Source of the DNA: Desulfobacterales bacterium
GTDB lineage: Bacteria > Desulfobacterota > Desulfobulbia > Desulfobulbales > JAGXFP01
Direction of reading: 5' to 3'
Length of the DNA: 64,000 bases
Assembly (NCBI GenBank): GCA_024637225.1
Contig: JAGXFP010000029.1
Coordinates: 1-64,000 of the forward strand
Below, piece after piece: positions 53,497-64,000 of this stretch; position 1 is the stretch's first letter, and each line of letters begins with the position of its first letter. Below the pieces are notes generated by a model that worked only from the letters and a program-made list of their open reading frames with translations, had not been told where the DNA came from and did not search any database. The translations under genes and the position numbers were made by a program.

Positions 53497-54558
53497 ATGA
53501 AGCGATTTGATCTTCCCGATGACTTGGTAACAATAACGATGGCCGGGTCCGCTAAAAAATCAATCTTCCCGAAGGTTCTTCTGACCACGGCGACCCTGTT
53601 CTGCCTGCTCATCTCACCGTCCTGGGTCCGGGGAAGCGATCAACCGGAGAGCGAAGAGGTCCGGGATGAAGATAAATCCTTAATGGGTTATATCGATCGA
53701 TACCACTCTTATCTGAATAGCCAGGTCAATCAGCCGGCGATCTGGTTCGATGGCTTTTTTGGAGACCCGAGGGCCTACGAGGAGGAGTTGCCGACATCTT
53801 TTGTCAGGGTGCGCATTTCGGCGCGCTATACGGAAGGCGAGAGCTTTGACTTTCCAGTGCGCCTTCGGGCCAATATCAAACTGCCCAAGGCCTCCGATAA
53901 ACTGAGTCTGATCATTCTCGGCTATGACCCAGAAGATGATGAAACTACCCGTTTCGACGATGATCTGCCTAGAACCATCGACGAGGAAAGGAATAAAGAA
54001 AGAAGCAGCGTCGGACTCCGTTATATAATTTACAAAACGATTCGCTCCAAGCTCCATTTCGGCGGCGGCACCAGCAGCATCATACCCTTGGAATATTATC
54101 TCCGGGCCAGCTATCGCCGCTTTGTCCATATAGCCAGCGATAATGTCATCAAGTTCAGTCAAATCGGTTATTGGGATTCCGAAGATGGTTTCGGGACGAC
54201 CAGCCGCGTCGATTTCGAAAGGACTCTTCCCCAAAAAATTACCGGCCGCTTGAGTCTGTTCGGCACCCATTCCGAAATCAGCCGAGGGGTTGACTGGGGG
54301 GTGGAGACCAACTTATTCAGACCCTTCTCGCCAAAATCCGCCGTTTCATTGGACTTTGGAACTTACGGAATCACCAAGCCGGACTTTAAGACTACCTATT
54401 ACCGGATCGGCGTGCGCACCAGGGCTAACGTTCTACGCCCCTGGCTGTTCCTGGAGATAAACCCGGCCCTGACCTTCCCGTTAAACCAGGAGGACGAAAG
54501 GCAGGCCGTGGGGGTAATGACGATTATGATGGAAATTCATTTCACCTCCAACAAGTAG
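53497..54558 (+). CDS. Putative outer-membrane beta-barrel protein, unknown family
   Basis: 353 residues. A hydrophobic signal (about 25-46, ending VRG) is followed by alternating strands such as FVRVRISARYTEGESFDFPV and TTYYRIGVRTRANVLRPWL, ending in MTIMMEIHFTSNK. I do not recognise a family; the pattern suggests a barrel or surface beta protein. The start is uncertain: ATG 53497 directly follows a repeat and ATG 53539 also lacks a good ribosome site. It stands alone between repeats. Confidence 0.65.
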   Translation: MKRFDLPDDLVTITMAGSAKKSIFPKVLLTTATLFCLLISPSWVRGSDQPESEEVRDEDKSLMGYIDRYHSYLNSQVNQPAIWFDGFFGDPRAYEEELPTSFVRVRISARYTEGESFDFPVRLRANIKLPKASDKLSLIILGYDPEDDETTRFDDDLPRTIDEERNKERSSVGLRYIIYKTIRSKLHFGGGTSSIIPLEYYLRASYRRFVHIASDNVIKFSQIGYWDSEDGFGTTSRVDFERTLPQKITGRLSLFGTHSEISRGVDWGVETNLFRPFSPKSAVSLDFGTYGITKPDFKTTYYRIGVRTRANVLRPWLFLEINPALTFPLNQEDERQAVGVMTIMMEIHFTSNK

Positions 54559-54659
54559 TCGCCAGGCAGCTTTAGCCGCTCCATATAACCGTTACCAAGG
54601 ATGCATCTAATGGCCCGCAGGACCTTGCCCCCACAGCCTCTGCAAAAGTTGACAATTGC

Positions 54660-54770
54660 GTAACCGTTCAGCAGCAGCACATCTTCGGACGATCAGCCCG
54701 GCTTACGTACACGAGGTACGCGGCGCCGGTCCGCTGCTTGTCCAAATCTGCACCACTGCTGAACGGCTAC
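54660..54770. repeat. 111-bp palindromic repeat, inverse copy
   Basis: Inverse of 20412-20519: GTAACCGTTCAGCAGCAGCA to CACTGCTGAACGGCTAC with ACGTACACGAGGTACGCGG at the tip. The adjacent GGCGGTTTTGGGGACTTTGG and CCGTCCCGGTGAACAGTT match the outer flank of the other copy. Confidence 0.85.
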
Positions 54771-54972
54771 AGTCAGGCGGTTTTGGGGACTTTGGCAACC
54801 GTCCCGGTGAACAGTTGACAATTGCAATCGGGAAGCGGGTATGCTATTAGCATTGGTGGTATCCATCCCAAGACTTTTTTGCGAGTTTGGCAGGATTGAC
54901 AAGTTCGCAAAAAATCGCCAAAAGAAATAATGGAGCGCACTTCGACAAGCTCAGCACGAGCATTAAATCAAT

Positions 54973-55026
54973 AAAGCTGAGCTCTGCAGCTGGTCTGCTC
55001 GTACGAAACTTATGCCCTTGTGGCAC
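54973..55026. repeat. AAAGCTGAG repeat before icd
   Basis: AAAGCTGAGCTCTGCAGCTG..GTCTGCTCGTACGAAACTTA..TGCCC. It is followed at about 55068-55092 by CATCCTGAGCCTGTCGAAGG, a short dispersed word. Together they fill the 576-bp gap before icd. Confidence 0.8.
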
Positions 55027-55134
55027 AGGTTATCCCGCTCACCCAGAGCATGAAAGCTGCCCCGCTCATCCTGAGCCTGTCGAAGGAAGGGTTTTTGATT
55101 TTTTACGAACCCGTCATATTCACAAGGAAAAACA

Positions 55135-57360
55135 ATGACTACAGCCAGAATTATCTACACCGAAGTTGATGAAGCCCCCGCCCTGGCCACCTATTCCCTG
55201 CTGCCGATTCTCCAGGCGTACACCAAAGGAGCCGGCTTCTCTTTCACCACCAGGGATATCTCCCTGGCGGGCCGGATTATCGCGAACTTCCCGGACAAGC
55301 TGACCGAGGAGCAGAAGATCGCCGATGACCTCGCCGAACTGGGCGAGCTGGTCAAGCAGCCCGACACCAATATCATCAAACTGCCCAACATCAGCGCCTC
55401 CATTCCCCAGCTGAAAGAAGCGGTCAAGGAGTTGCAGGGAAAAGGCTATGACATTCCGGACTATCCGGAGGAGCCTGAAACCGAGGCGGAAAAAACCCTG
55501 CACCGCCGCTTCGCCAAGGTCCTCGGCAGCGCCGTAAATCCGGTGCTGCGGGAGGGAAATTCCGACCGGCGGGCCGCCGCCGCGGTTAAGGAATTCGCCC
55601 GTAAAAATCCGCACCGGCTGATGAAGGAGTGGCCGGCCGAGTCCGGATGCCGGGTCGCCTACATGAACGGCGGCGATTTCTACGGCAACGAAAAATCAAC
55701 CGTGCTTCCCGGGGAGTGCGATGCACGCTTCGAGTTTGTCGACGAAAACGGCCGGGTCACCGTGCTCAAGGAGCACACCCCCCTGCTGGCTGGAGAGGTC
55801 ATCGACGCCTCGGTCATGAATGTCCGCGCCCTGCGCGGTTTCTACAAGGAGCAGATCGAGGCGGCCAAAAAAGACGGCCTCCTCCTCTCCCTGCACCTTA
55901 AAGCGACCATGATGAAGGTCTCGGACCCGATCATGTTCGGCCATTGCGTTTCGGTCTTTTATGAAGACGTTTTTACCAGGCACGCGGCAACCATCCGGGA
56001 GCTGGGAGTCAACGTCAATTACGGGGTCGCCGATCTTTATGCCAAGATCGAAAGGCTGCCGGAGGCGCAAAAAGCGGAGATCGAAGCCGATCTTGCCGCC
56101 GTGTACCGGAACAATTGCGAACTTGCGATGGTCGATTCCGACAAGGGCATTACCAACCTGCATGTCCCCAACAATATAATTATAGATGCCTCGATGCCGG
56201 TGGTGATCAGGGACGGCGGCCGGATGTGGGGACCGGACGACAAGCTTCACGACTGCCTGGCAATGATTCCGGACCGATGTTACGCCTCAATCTACCAGGA
56301 GGTTGTCGAAGATTGCCGGAAAAACGGAGCCTTCGACCCGGCCACCATGGGCAGCGTCGCCAATGTCGGCCTGATGGCCCAGAAGGCCGAAGAGTACGGC
56401 TCCCACGACAAGACCTTTGAGGCGCCGGGCCCCGGCACGATCAGGATCGTCGACCAGACAGGCAAGACGATCCTCTCCCGGCCGGTTGAAAAAGGCGACA
56501 TCTTTCGCGTCTGCCAGACCAAGGACGCCCCGATCCGGGACTGGGTCAAACTGGCGGTCAACCGGGCTCGGGCCACCGGTTCTCCGGCGATTTTCTGGCT
56601 CGATGACAAGCGGGCCCACGATGCCGAAATCATCGCCAAGGTCAACCGCTACCTGCCGGAGCACGACACCAACGGTCTCGATATCAGGATCATGACCCCG
56701 GTCAAGGCGATGAAATTCTCCCTGGCCCGGATCAGAAAGGGGGAGGACACCATCTCGGTGACCGGCAATGTCCTGCGCGATTATCTCACCGATCTGTTTC
56801 CGATTCTCGAACTCGGCACCAGCGCGAAAATGCTCTCCATCGTGCCGTTGATGAACGGCGGCGGTCTCTTTGAAACCGGGGCCGGCGGCTCCGCCCCCAA
56901 GCATGTCCAGCAGTTTTTAAGAGAAAGCCATCTGCGCTGGGACTCCCTGGGCGAGTTCTGCTCCCTGGTCCCATCCTTCGAGCATATTTACAGTACCTTC
57001 AAAAACGACAAGGGCCGGCTTTACGCCCAAACCCTCGACCTGGCCATCGGCACTCACCTGGAAAACGGCAAAAACCCTTCCCGCAAGGTCAACGAACTTG
57101 ACACCCGGGGCAGCCATTTCTATCTGGCCCTTTATTGGGCCCAGGCCCTGGCCGGGCAGGATGAGGACCGGGAAGTCCGGGACCGTTTTGCGAAAGTGGC
57201 CCGGGACTTGGCCGATAACGAGGCAAGGATCGTCGAGGAGCTGAATGGCGCCCAGGGCGTCGCCGTCGATATTGACGGCTACTACCGGCCGGACCTTCGG
57301 AAAACCGAGCAGGCCATGCGGCCCAGCCCGACCTTTAACGCAATCATCGACGCTATCTGA
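55135..57360 (+). CDS. icd: Monomeric NADP-dependent isocitrate dehydrogenase
   Basis: Oxidises isocitrate to 2-oxoglutarate with NADP+ in the TCA cycle. At 741 residues it is the monomeric IDH-II type. Signatures: [79 protein letters not shown], and [15 protein letters not shown] [18 protein letters not shown] lies 6 nt before the ATG. It is monocistronic with a strong terminator. Confidence 0.97.
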   Translation: MTTARIIYTEVDEAPALATYSLLPILQAYTKGAGFSFTTRDISLAGRIIANFPDKLTEEQKIADDLAELGELVKQPDTNIIKLPNISASIPQLKEAVKELQGKGYDIPDYPEEPETEAEKTLHRRFAKVLGSAVNPVLREGNSDRRAAAAVKEFARKNPHRLMKEWPAESGCRVAYMNGGDFYGNEKSTVLPGECDARFEFVDENGRVTVLKEHTPLLAGEVIDASVMNVRALRGFYKEQIEAAKKDGLLLSLHLKATMMKVSDPIMFGHCVSVFYEDVFTRHAATIRELGVNVNYGVADLYAKIERLPEAQKAEIEADLAAVYRNNCELAMVDSDKGITNLHVPNNIIIDASMPVVIRDGGRMWGPDDKLHDCLAMIPDRCYASIYQEVVEDCRKNGAFDPATMGSVANVGLMAQKAEEYGSHDKTFEAPGPGTIRIVDQTGKTILSRPVEKGDIFRVCQTKDAPIRDWVKLAVNRARATGSPAIFWLDDKRAHDAEIIAKVNRYLPEHDTNGLDIRIMTPVKAMKFSLARIRKGEDTISVTGNVLRDYLTDLFPILELGTSAKMLSIVPLMNGGGLFETGAGGSAPKHVQQFLRESHLRWDSLGEFCSLVPSFEHIYSTFKNDKGRLYAQTLDLAIGTHLENGKNPSRKVNELDTRGSHFYLALYWAQALAGQDEDREVRDRFAKVARDLADNEARIVEELNGAQGVAVDIDGYYRPDLRKTEQAMRPSPTFNAIIDAI

Positions 57361-57393
57361 ATATAGCTTCTCCACCTTCCGTTCATTCCAGCA

Positions 57394-57421
57394 AGCCGCG
57401 GCCCGACCGCGGCTTTTTTTT
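57394..57421 (+). terminator. Intrinsic terminator of icd
   Basis: AGCCGCGG/CCGCGGCT stem with a short loop, followed by eight T, 34 bp past the icd stop. Confidence 0.93.
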
Positions 57422-57625
57422 ATCCTGTTTACCGGCGCTCCTCCCGGCTAATCGGAGCGATTGTCATGGGTCCGGCGAAGGGGATTTGAAAATTATTCCC
57501 GAAGCCTCCTTCTGGAAATTCCCGGCGGTTTTAAGCTGATTTCAGCGAAGCGGTTATGATAAAAATAAGAAACCCCAGGAAATTTGAAGTTTGATCACTT
57601 AGCGTCCCCAAAAAAGGAAACAGCG

Positions 57626-60370
57626 ATGAGCGACCGGCAGAGCAATAAAGACAAGCAAACCGCAACCAAGAGGAACTGGTACGCCCTTGAAACTGATGAA
57701 ACATTACAATCCCTGGGGACTGACAGCGATGGCCTGTCGCAACAGGAAGCGGCCAGCCGTCTGGAAAAATACGGCGCCAACCGCTTAACCCCGCCGCATA
57801 AGCGTGGCCCGCTTTTCCGGTTAATCATGCAGTTCCACAACGTGCTGATCTATGTGCTGCTGGCCGCCGGGGTAATTACCGCCCTGCTTGAACACTGGAT
57901 CGACTCCGGGGTCATCTTCGGAGTGGTGGTGGTCAACGCCCTGATCGGTTTCATCCAGGAGGGCAAGGCCGAAAAAGCCCTGGAGGCAATCCGGAACATC
58001 CTCACCCAATACGCTATGGTTCTGCGCGACGGCAAACGGCGGGAGATTCCGGCCGAGGAGATAACCATCGGCGATATCGTCTTTTTACAGTCGGGCGACA
58101 AGGTACCGGCCGACATCCGCCTCCTGAAAACCAGGGAACTGCGGATCGACGAGGCGCCCCTGACCGGTGAATCGATGCCGGTGGACAAGAACCCGCAACC
58201 GGTCGCCGAGGGAGTGACTATCGGGGACCGCATCTCAATGGCCCACGCCGGCACTCTGGTTACCTCCGGCCGGGGCCACGGCGTGGCTGTCGCGATCGGC
58301 GACGCTACCGAACTCGGCCAAATCAGCCAGATGCTTGCCAAGGTTAAACCGCTGACCACCAAACTCCTGCAGCAGATCGATCATTTCGGTAAGAAGCTAA
58401 CCGTCATCATTCTGGTCATGGCATCTTCCATGGCCGTCTACGGGATCGTGGTCGGCGATCAATCGATCTCCGATATGTTCCTGGCCGCAGTGGGCCTGGC
58501 GGTGGCCGCCATTCCCGAGGGGCTGCCCGCCATTATCACCATCACCCTGGCTATCGGCGTCCAGCGCATGGCAAAGCGCAACGCCATCATCCGCCTGCTG
58601 CCGGCCGTGGAAAGCCTGGGCTCGGTGACGGTGATCTGCTCCGACAAGACCGGCACCCTCACCAAGAACGAAATGACCGTGCAGACCATGGTCACCAAGG
58701 GACAGCTGTTCGCAGTCAGCGGCAGCGGCTACGACCCCCACGGCAGCTTTAGCGTTGACGGCAAGGAAGTAGAAGTTGAGGGACAAGACGACATCATGGA
58801 AATTATCAAGGGGGCGATGCTCTGCAATGACGCCTCCCTGGAAAAGGAAGGGGACAACTGGGTCATGCAGGGTGATCCTACCGAGGGCGCGCTCCTCACC
58901 CTCGCCTTGAAAGCCGGACTCGACCTCGATCGGACCATCAACCATTATCCGCGCACTGATCTGATCCCCTTCGAATCGGAGCACCGGTTCATGGCCACCC
59001 TCCACCACGACCATGAAGGTCACGGCTTTATTTATGTAAAAGGAGCACCGGAACGCATTCTGCAGATGTGCAACCGGGAGCGGAGAGGCGGAGAGGATGC
59101 CGCCATCCATTACCAATCCTGGCAGGAAATCATCGGCAAGACCGCCGACAAGGGACAACGGATGCTGGCCATCGCCTTTCGGCCTGCCGAGGACAGCCAC
59201 CGTGAACTGAAGTTCGAGGATGTGGACGGAGGCCTTACCCTGCTCGGCCTGTTCGGCATTATCGATCCGCCCCGTCAGGATTCAGCCGAATCGGTGCAGC
59301 TCTGCCGGTCGGCGGGGATCAAGGTCAAGATGATCACCGGCGACCACGCCGCCACCGCCCAGGCCATCGCCCGGCAGATCGGCATTGACGACAGCGGCGG
59401 GGTGATATCCGGCGAAGAGATCGAAAAGATGGACGAGGATTCCCTGCGGGGGGCCGCCAAAGACACCAACGTCTTCGCCCGGGTCAGCCCTGAACATAAA
59501 CTGCGTCTGGTCGAAGTGATGCAGGAAACCGGTGAGGTCGTAGCGATGACCGGCGACGGGGTCAATGACGCCCCTGCCCTGAAACGGGCTGATGTGGGGG
59601 TGGCGATGGGCATCAAGGGAACCGAAGTCTCGAAAGAGGCGGCCGAAATGGTCCTGACCGATGACAACTTCGCCTCCATCGTCCATGCCGTCAAGGAAGG
59701 GCGGACGGTCTACGACAATATCCGCAAGGCGATCACCTTTATTCTGCCCACCAACGGCGGCGAGGCGGGGATCATCATCGCCGCCGTCCTGTCCGGGCGC
59801 CTGCTGCCGATCATTCCGGTCCAGATCCTCTGGATCAACATGATCACCGCGGTTACCCTGGCCCTGACCCTGGCCTTCGAACCGGCGGAGCACGGCATCA
59901 TGGACCGCCCCCCGCGGAACCCCGAGGAACCGCTGCTCTCCAACTTTCTGATCTGGCGGGTATTCTTCGTTTCCCTGCTGCTGGTGATCGGCACCTTCGG
60001 TCTCTTTCTCTGGGAGCGAAGCAATGGCGTCGCCATCGATCAGGCCCGGACCATTGCCGTCAATACCCTGGTCATGTTCGAGGTCTTCTACCTGTTTAAT
60101 ACCAGATCCCTGAAAACTCCGATCTGGCGGGCCGGCAACTTTTTCAGCAACCGGTCGGTGTTTATCGCCGTGTTCACGGTAATCGCCGCCCAGCTGCTCT
60201 TTACCTACCTGCCCTTTATGCAGACCCTTTTCCACTCGACCGCCATCTCCACCTGGGACTGGCTGCGCATCCTTCTGGTCACCGCGCCGCTCTTGGTGAT
60301 CGTGGAAGTGGAAAAGATTTTTCTGGAAAAACTGAATTTTTCGGGCAAGAACCGAACCGGTTCCGCTTAA
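57626..60370 (+). CDS. P2-type (SERCA-like) cation-transporting ATPase
   Basis: 914 residues. N-terminal cation ATPase segment, TGES actuator loop (APLTGESMPVDK), phosphorylation site CSDKTGTLTKNEMT, nucleotide site FVKGAPE-like FIYVKGAPERI, hinge MTGDGVNDAPALKRADVG, and ten membrane helices. The M4 motif AAIPEGLPAIITI (PEGLP) is that of Ca2+/P2-type pumps, distinct from the CPC of heavy-metal pumps. It likely exports Ca2+ (or Mn2+/Na+). AAGGAA lies 6 nt before ATG 57626; the frame is open upstream without homology. Confidence 0.93.
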   Translation: MSDRQSNKDKQTATKRNWYALETDETLQSLGTDSDGLSQQEAASRLEKYGANRLTPPHKRGPLFRLIMQFHNVLIYVLLAAGVITALLEHWIDSGVIFGVVVVNALIGFIQEGKAEKALEAIRNILTQYAMVLRDGKRREIPAEEITIGDIVFLQSGDKVPADIRLLKTRELRIDEAPLTGESMPVDKNPQPVAEGVTIGDRISMAHAGTLVTSGRGHGVAVAIGDATELGQISQMLAKVKPLTTKLLQQIDHFGKKLTVIILVMASSMAVYGIVVGDQSISDMFLAAVGLAVAAIPEGLPAIITITLAIGVQRMAKRNAIIRLLPAVESLGSVTVICSDKTGTLTKNEMTVQTMVTKGQLFAVSGSGYDPHGSFSVDGKEVEVEGQDDIMEIIKGAMLCNDASLEKEGDNWVMQGDPTEGALLTLALKAGLDLDRTINHYPRTDLIPFESEHRFMATLHHDHEGHGFIYVKGAPERILQMCNRERRGGEDAAIHYQSWQEIIGKTADKGQRMLAIAFRPAEDSHRELKFEDVDGGLTLLGLFGIIDPPRQDSAESVQLCRSAGIKVKMITGDHAATAQAIARQIGIDDSGGVISGEEIEKMDEDSLRGAAKDTNVFARVSPEHKLRLVEVMQETGEVVAMTGDGVNDAPALKRADVGVAMGIKGTEVSKEAAEMVLTDDNFASIVHAVKEGRTVYDNIRKAITFILPTNGGEAGIIIAAVLSGRLLPIIPVQILWINMITAVTLALTLAFEPAEHGIMDRPPRNPEEPLLSNFLIWRVFFVSLLLVIGTFGLFLWERSNGVAIDQARTIAVNTLVMFEVFYLFNTRSLKTPIWRAGNFFSNRSVFIAVFTVIAAQLLFTYLPFMQTLFHSTAISTWDWLRILLVTAPLLVIVEVEKIFLEKLNFSGKNRTGSA

Positions 60371-60403
60371 CGGCCCCATTAAGTATCTTCCACCGCCCAC
60401 TCG

Positions 60404-60922
60404 TCAAGGAATTGCCACCGCGCCGTACCCTTGGGCCTGATAGCCGAGTACCGAAATGAAGCCGTTGCCGACCCGGTCGATCTCCGGCAGGATGGTGGCG
60501 GGTTCGATCCCCATTCCCTTGGCGGCAAAAAGGCAGACTTCGAGGGTGACTCCGTCTTTCTTCAACTGCCGGATCGCACCGTGGAACTTCTCAAGATCCT
60601 TATATTGTTCCTCCTTGAGGCCGGACCGCTCTTTGCTGATCAGCTTTACGGCCGGCCCCCGAAAGACCACGACCACCTTCGGTTTTTCGGGTAGGGCTTG
60701 CACGGTTTCGTCCTGGTAGACATCCTTTACCGCGGTGAAAATCGCATTGGCCATTTTTGGCGACCCCTGGCTGACATCGAAGACCGCCCGGACTCCCTTT
60801 ACCCCTTTCAGGGCATGGTCATACTCACCGGCCGCGGCAGGCCGGGAAAGCGAAACCGGAGAAACGGCCAGGACGATAATGAGGTAAGCGGTGCGGATAA
60901 AACTCCTGCGGAACCGATTCAT
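60404..60922 (-). CDS. Exported DsrE-family protein
   Basis: 172 residues. Signal peptide (to about residue 31, AAAG) then a DsrE/DsrF-like fold: VRAVFDVSQGSPKMANAIF, KVVVVFRGPAVKLIS, GVTLEVCLFAAKGMGI, with a Cys at the position used for sulfur transfer in DsrE. Its periplasmic location is unusual for cytosolic DsrEFH but common in stand-alone members. AGGAGG lies 6 nt before the ATG. It starts a minus-strand stretch of small metal/sulfur genes upstream. Confidence 0.85.
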   Translation of the reverse strand: MNRFRRSFIRTAYLIIVLAVSPVSLSRPAAAGEYDHALKGVKGVRAVFDVSQGSPKMANAIFTAVKDVYQDETVQALPEKPKVVVVFRGPAVKLISKERSGLKEEQYKDLEKFHGAIRQLKKDGVTLEVCLFAAKGMGIEPATILPEIDRVGNGFISVLGYQAQGYGAVAIP

Positions 60923-61117
60923 GCCAATCCTCCTTTTACCTTTGCCGGCAAGGCTCTGCCGTTGCTTGATTTATACCTGAATCGCCAGCGGTCGATTACA
61001 GGCAGCTCAACTTTCCGGGTTGTGTATTAGCTTGAAATGTCGATATAAATTTTATTACGCCCCGATTTGATTTCCCGGTGCATGCTCCTCACCCTTAGGG
61101 CCGTCACGGATTCAGGA

Positions 61118-61267
61118 TTAGTTCTTATCCGCATATTTGTCGGGCTCCAAATCGAAGGCTTTTTTGCAGTCGGCCGAACAGAAATAATAGGTTTTTCCCT
61201 GATGGGTGGTTGTGTGTTGCGTCGTCGCTTCGGCAACTTCCATGTCGCAGACCGGATCTTTCGCCAT
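61118..61267 (-). CDS. YHS-domain micro-protein
   Basis: 49 residues, almost only a YHS metal-binding domain: MAKDPVCDMEVAEATTQH, then KTYYFCSADCKKAFDLEP. The Cys at position 7 and the later FCSADC pair are the presumed metal ligands. A perfect AAAGGAGGA lies 4-7 nt before the ATG, so it is a real gene despite its size. It resembles the YHS module at the N-terminus of the CopA pump 1.1 kb away ([14 protein letters not shown]), suggesting a Cu/Hg-binding or metal-delivery role. Confidence 0.88.
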   Translation of the reverse strand: MAKDPVCDMEVAEATTQHTTTHQGKTYYFCSADCKKAFDLEPDKYADKN

Positions 61268-61304
61268 GATCTCCTCCTTTCCGAACTATTCTTATTTTCC
61301 GGGC

Positions 61305-61541
61305 TTATCCGCTCTTCGCCATGACCAGCGAAGCATGGGCATCGAGAAGCTTTTGTTTTCTCTTTTCAAGGTCGAAGACGAAATTTTTAATCGAGTCCGC
61401 CAGTTCATTAAAGAGGGATCTGGCCACCTCGCTGGTCGAGGCCTGGGCCGAGCGGCGGAAAAACTGCTCTTCCGCTTCCTGCCGGGCAATGGCCAGGTCA
61501 AGAATTTCAAGCATCTTTTCAATATCGTGAAAATCGGACAT
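61305..61541 (-). CDS. Small ferritin/rubrerythrin-like helical protein
   Basis: 78 residues, two long helices. The first, EILDLAIARQEAEEQFFRR, has the E..E pattern of the first half of rubrerythrin-type di-iron domains; the second half of the fold is absent, so it may dimerise to complete the bundle. GGAGGAGG lies close before the ATG. It lies 20 bp after the four-helix membrane gene and 37 bp before the YHS gene, in one probable operon. Confidence 0.75.
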   Translation of the reverse strand: MSDFHDIEKMLEILDLAIARQEAEEQFFRRSAQASTSEVARSLFNELADSIKNFVFDLEKRKQKLLDAHASLVMAKSG

Positions 61542-61561
61542 GCTCCTCCTCCCAAAGGGAC

Positions 61562-62002
61562 TTAGCGGTGATTCAACCGGCCTCCGTAAAATCCTTCAAC
61601 CATTGCCCCGGCCAGTAAAAGTAAAATGCCCCCGGCATAACCCCATATCCAAACGAGGTGCAGCTCGGGATGAAAGATCAGCCTGGTGAATATCAGGGCA
61701 ATGCTCAAAAAAATCATGCCGCCAGCTACTCTGATCTTGTAGATAAACATCTTACCCCGCATCCCCTTGTAGCTGCCTTTCCAGGTCAACCAGCCGCTGA
61801 GCGTGGTGGGGATCAGGACCAGAGTCCCCGCCAGTACGCTTAGAAAAGCGGCCAGCTCGTAACAACTCCGGCGGGTGAACAGGTGCAGAACCATGAATCC
61901 GGTCGAAAGCAGAAAAAAGGAAACCGGAAAATGGGTGAACAGCACATGCCAGTGAACTTTATAGATTAATTTTGTCTGTTCTTTTTGTTCGGCCTTGCCC
62001 AT
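61562..62002 (-). CDS. Four-helix membrane protein, DUF2231-like
   Basis: 146 residues with four TM helices (about residues 20-43, 48-72, 83-105, 112-135). VHWHVLFTHFPVSFFLLSTG carries paired His like the DUF2231/cytochrome b561-related proteins, which could ligate heme. ATG 62002 has AGGA 4-5 nt upstream; an ATG at 62032 is an alternative. It is first gene of the minus-strand group with the ferritin-like, YHS and DsrE-like genes, and divergent from copA. Confidence 0.7.
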   Translation of the reverse strand: MGKAEQKEQTKLIYKVHWHVLFTHFPVSFFLLSTGFMVLHLFTRRSCYELAAFLSVLAGTLVLIPTTLSGWLTWKGSYKGMRGKMFIYKIRVAGGMIFLSIALIFTRLIFHPELHLVWIWGYAGGILLLLAGAMVEGFYGGRLNHR

Positions 62003-62120
62003 TCGATCCTGTCTCCGTTGTCCTGTTTCCAAAAGCCCGGCGCCTCACAAAAGACGCCTCCCGATAAACGGGCAATATAGATGCCATGACTTGAAAGGCG
62101 GCTATTGCACCTGTTTATTC

Positions 62121-62174
62121 CCACAGGGCATAAGTTTCGTTTGAGTCCCGCCTTGCGGGACTCAACTCAGCTTT
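62121..62174. repeat. AACTCAGCTTT repeat, inverse copy
   Basis: CCACAGGGCATAAGTTTCGT..TTGAGTCCCGCCTTGCGGGA..CTCAACTCAGCTTT lies in the divergent promoter region between the membrane protein operon and copA. Confidence 0.8.
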
Positions 62175-62387
62175 ATGGAATAACCGGCTCAGTTGTTGAT
62201 TATCCATTCATAACTATGACATAATTCAAGTATACGGAAACCGGAGCACAAAAACAAATCCGGTGAGAATTCATCATTCAGGAGCGCGGAGTATGTTTTA
62301 TGGCAACCCTCGGTATCATTTTACTGATCCTGGTTCTGGTCGTCGGGATGTACGCGTTGATGATCAATAAAAGAAGGAGAAGCGCAA

Positions 62388-64000
<1,613 letters not shown>

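Noticed and set aside
61027..61236. 69-codon minus-strand open frame
   Set aside because: Out of frame with the YHS micro-gene at 61118-61267, which has a perfect ribosome site and a clear domain.

Overview
The window looks like chromosomal DNA from a Gram-negative anaerobe with a heavy investment in c-type cytochromes. Seven genes encode multiheme cytochromes carrying 61 canonical CXXCH motifs. Alongside them are outer-membrane porins, lipoproteins, a two-cysteine DsrC, an oxygen-sensitive class III ribonucleotide reductase, a monomeric isocitrate dehydrogenase and many small palindromic repeats. This fits Desulfobacterota (former Deltaproteobacteria, Desulfuromonadia- or Desulfobulbia-like). 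That placement is inferred from gene content only; no 16S or tRNA gene was seen.

Layout. 0-6.1 kb: a minus-strand group with a hexaheme secreted cytochrome whose motif order matches the OmcS nanowire subunit, a beta-propeller protein with a long Pro/Ala-rich repeat tail, and a ten-heme cytochrome. 6.5-13 kb: a TMTC-like membrane TPR protein, a TPR sulfotransferase, HtpG and a rhodanese lipoprotein, with part of this segment bracketed by 260-bp inverted repeats. 13.8-30 kb: housekeeping and metabolic genes (mntP, thiC, a HhH-GPD glycosylase, ald, an amidohydrolase, TrpB2-type trpB, a Mut7-C protein, a ferredoxin-nitroreductase, surE-birA, a tautomerase, ligA, acylphosphatase, an ATP-grasp protein). 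30.3-34.4 kb: dsrC, then nrdD, a redoxin and nrdG, with two NrdR boxes upstream of nrdD and a candidate structured RNA in front of nrdG.

34.8-50.4 kb is an extracellular electron transfer island. It holds a 970-residue lipoprotein, a porin / 10-heme periplasmic / 13-heme lipoprotein operon, an OmcA/MtrC-family decaheme lipoprotein with its own sigma70-type promoter and a Fur-like dyad, and a divergent second porin operon with 5-heme and 7-heme lipoproteins. Together with the OmcS-like gene these could move electrons from periplasm through the outer membrane to an external acceptor. 50.6-64 kb: a YkgJ-like Cys-cluster protein, phosphomannomutase, an unknown barrel-like protein, icd, a P2-type cation ATPase, then a metal-handling group (DsrE-like, YHS micro-protein, ferritin-like, four-helix membrane protein) ending in a CopA-type Cu ATPase cut by the window edge.

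The intergenic DNA is unusual. At least six loci carry a composite element: heptanucleotide arrays flanking a conserved 60-70 bp core. At least eight further palindromic or MITE-like families fill most other gaps, and several elements run directly into, or supply, the stop codon of the neighbouring gene.
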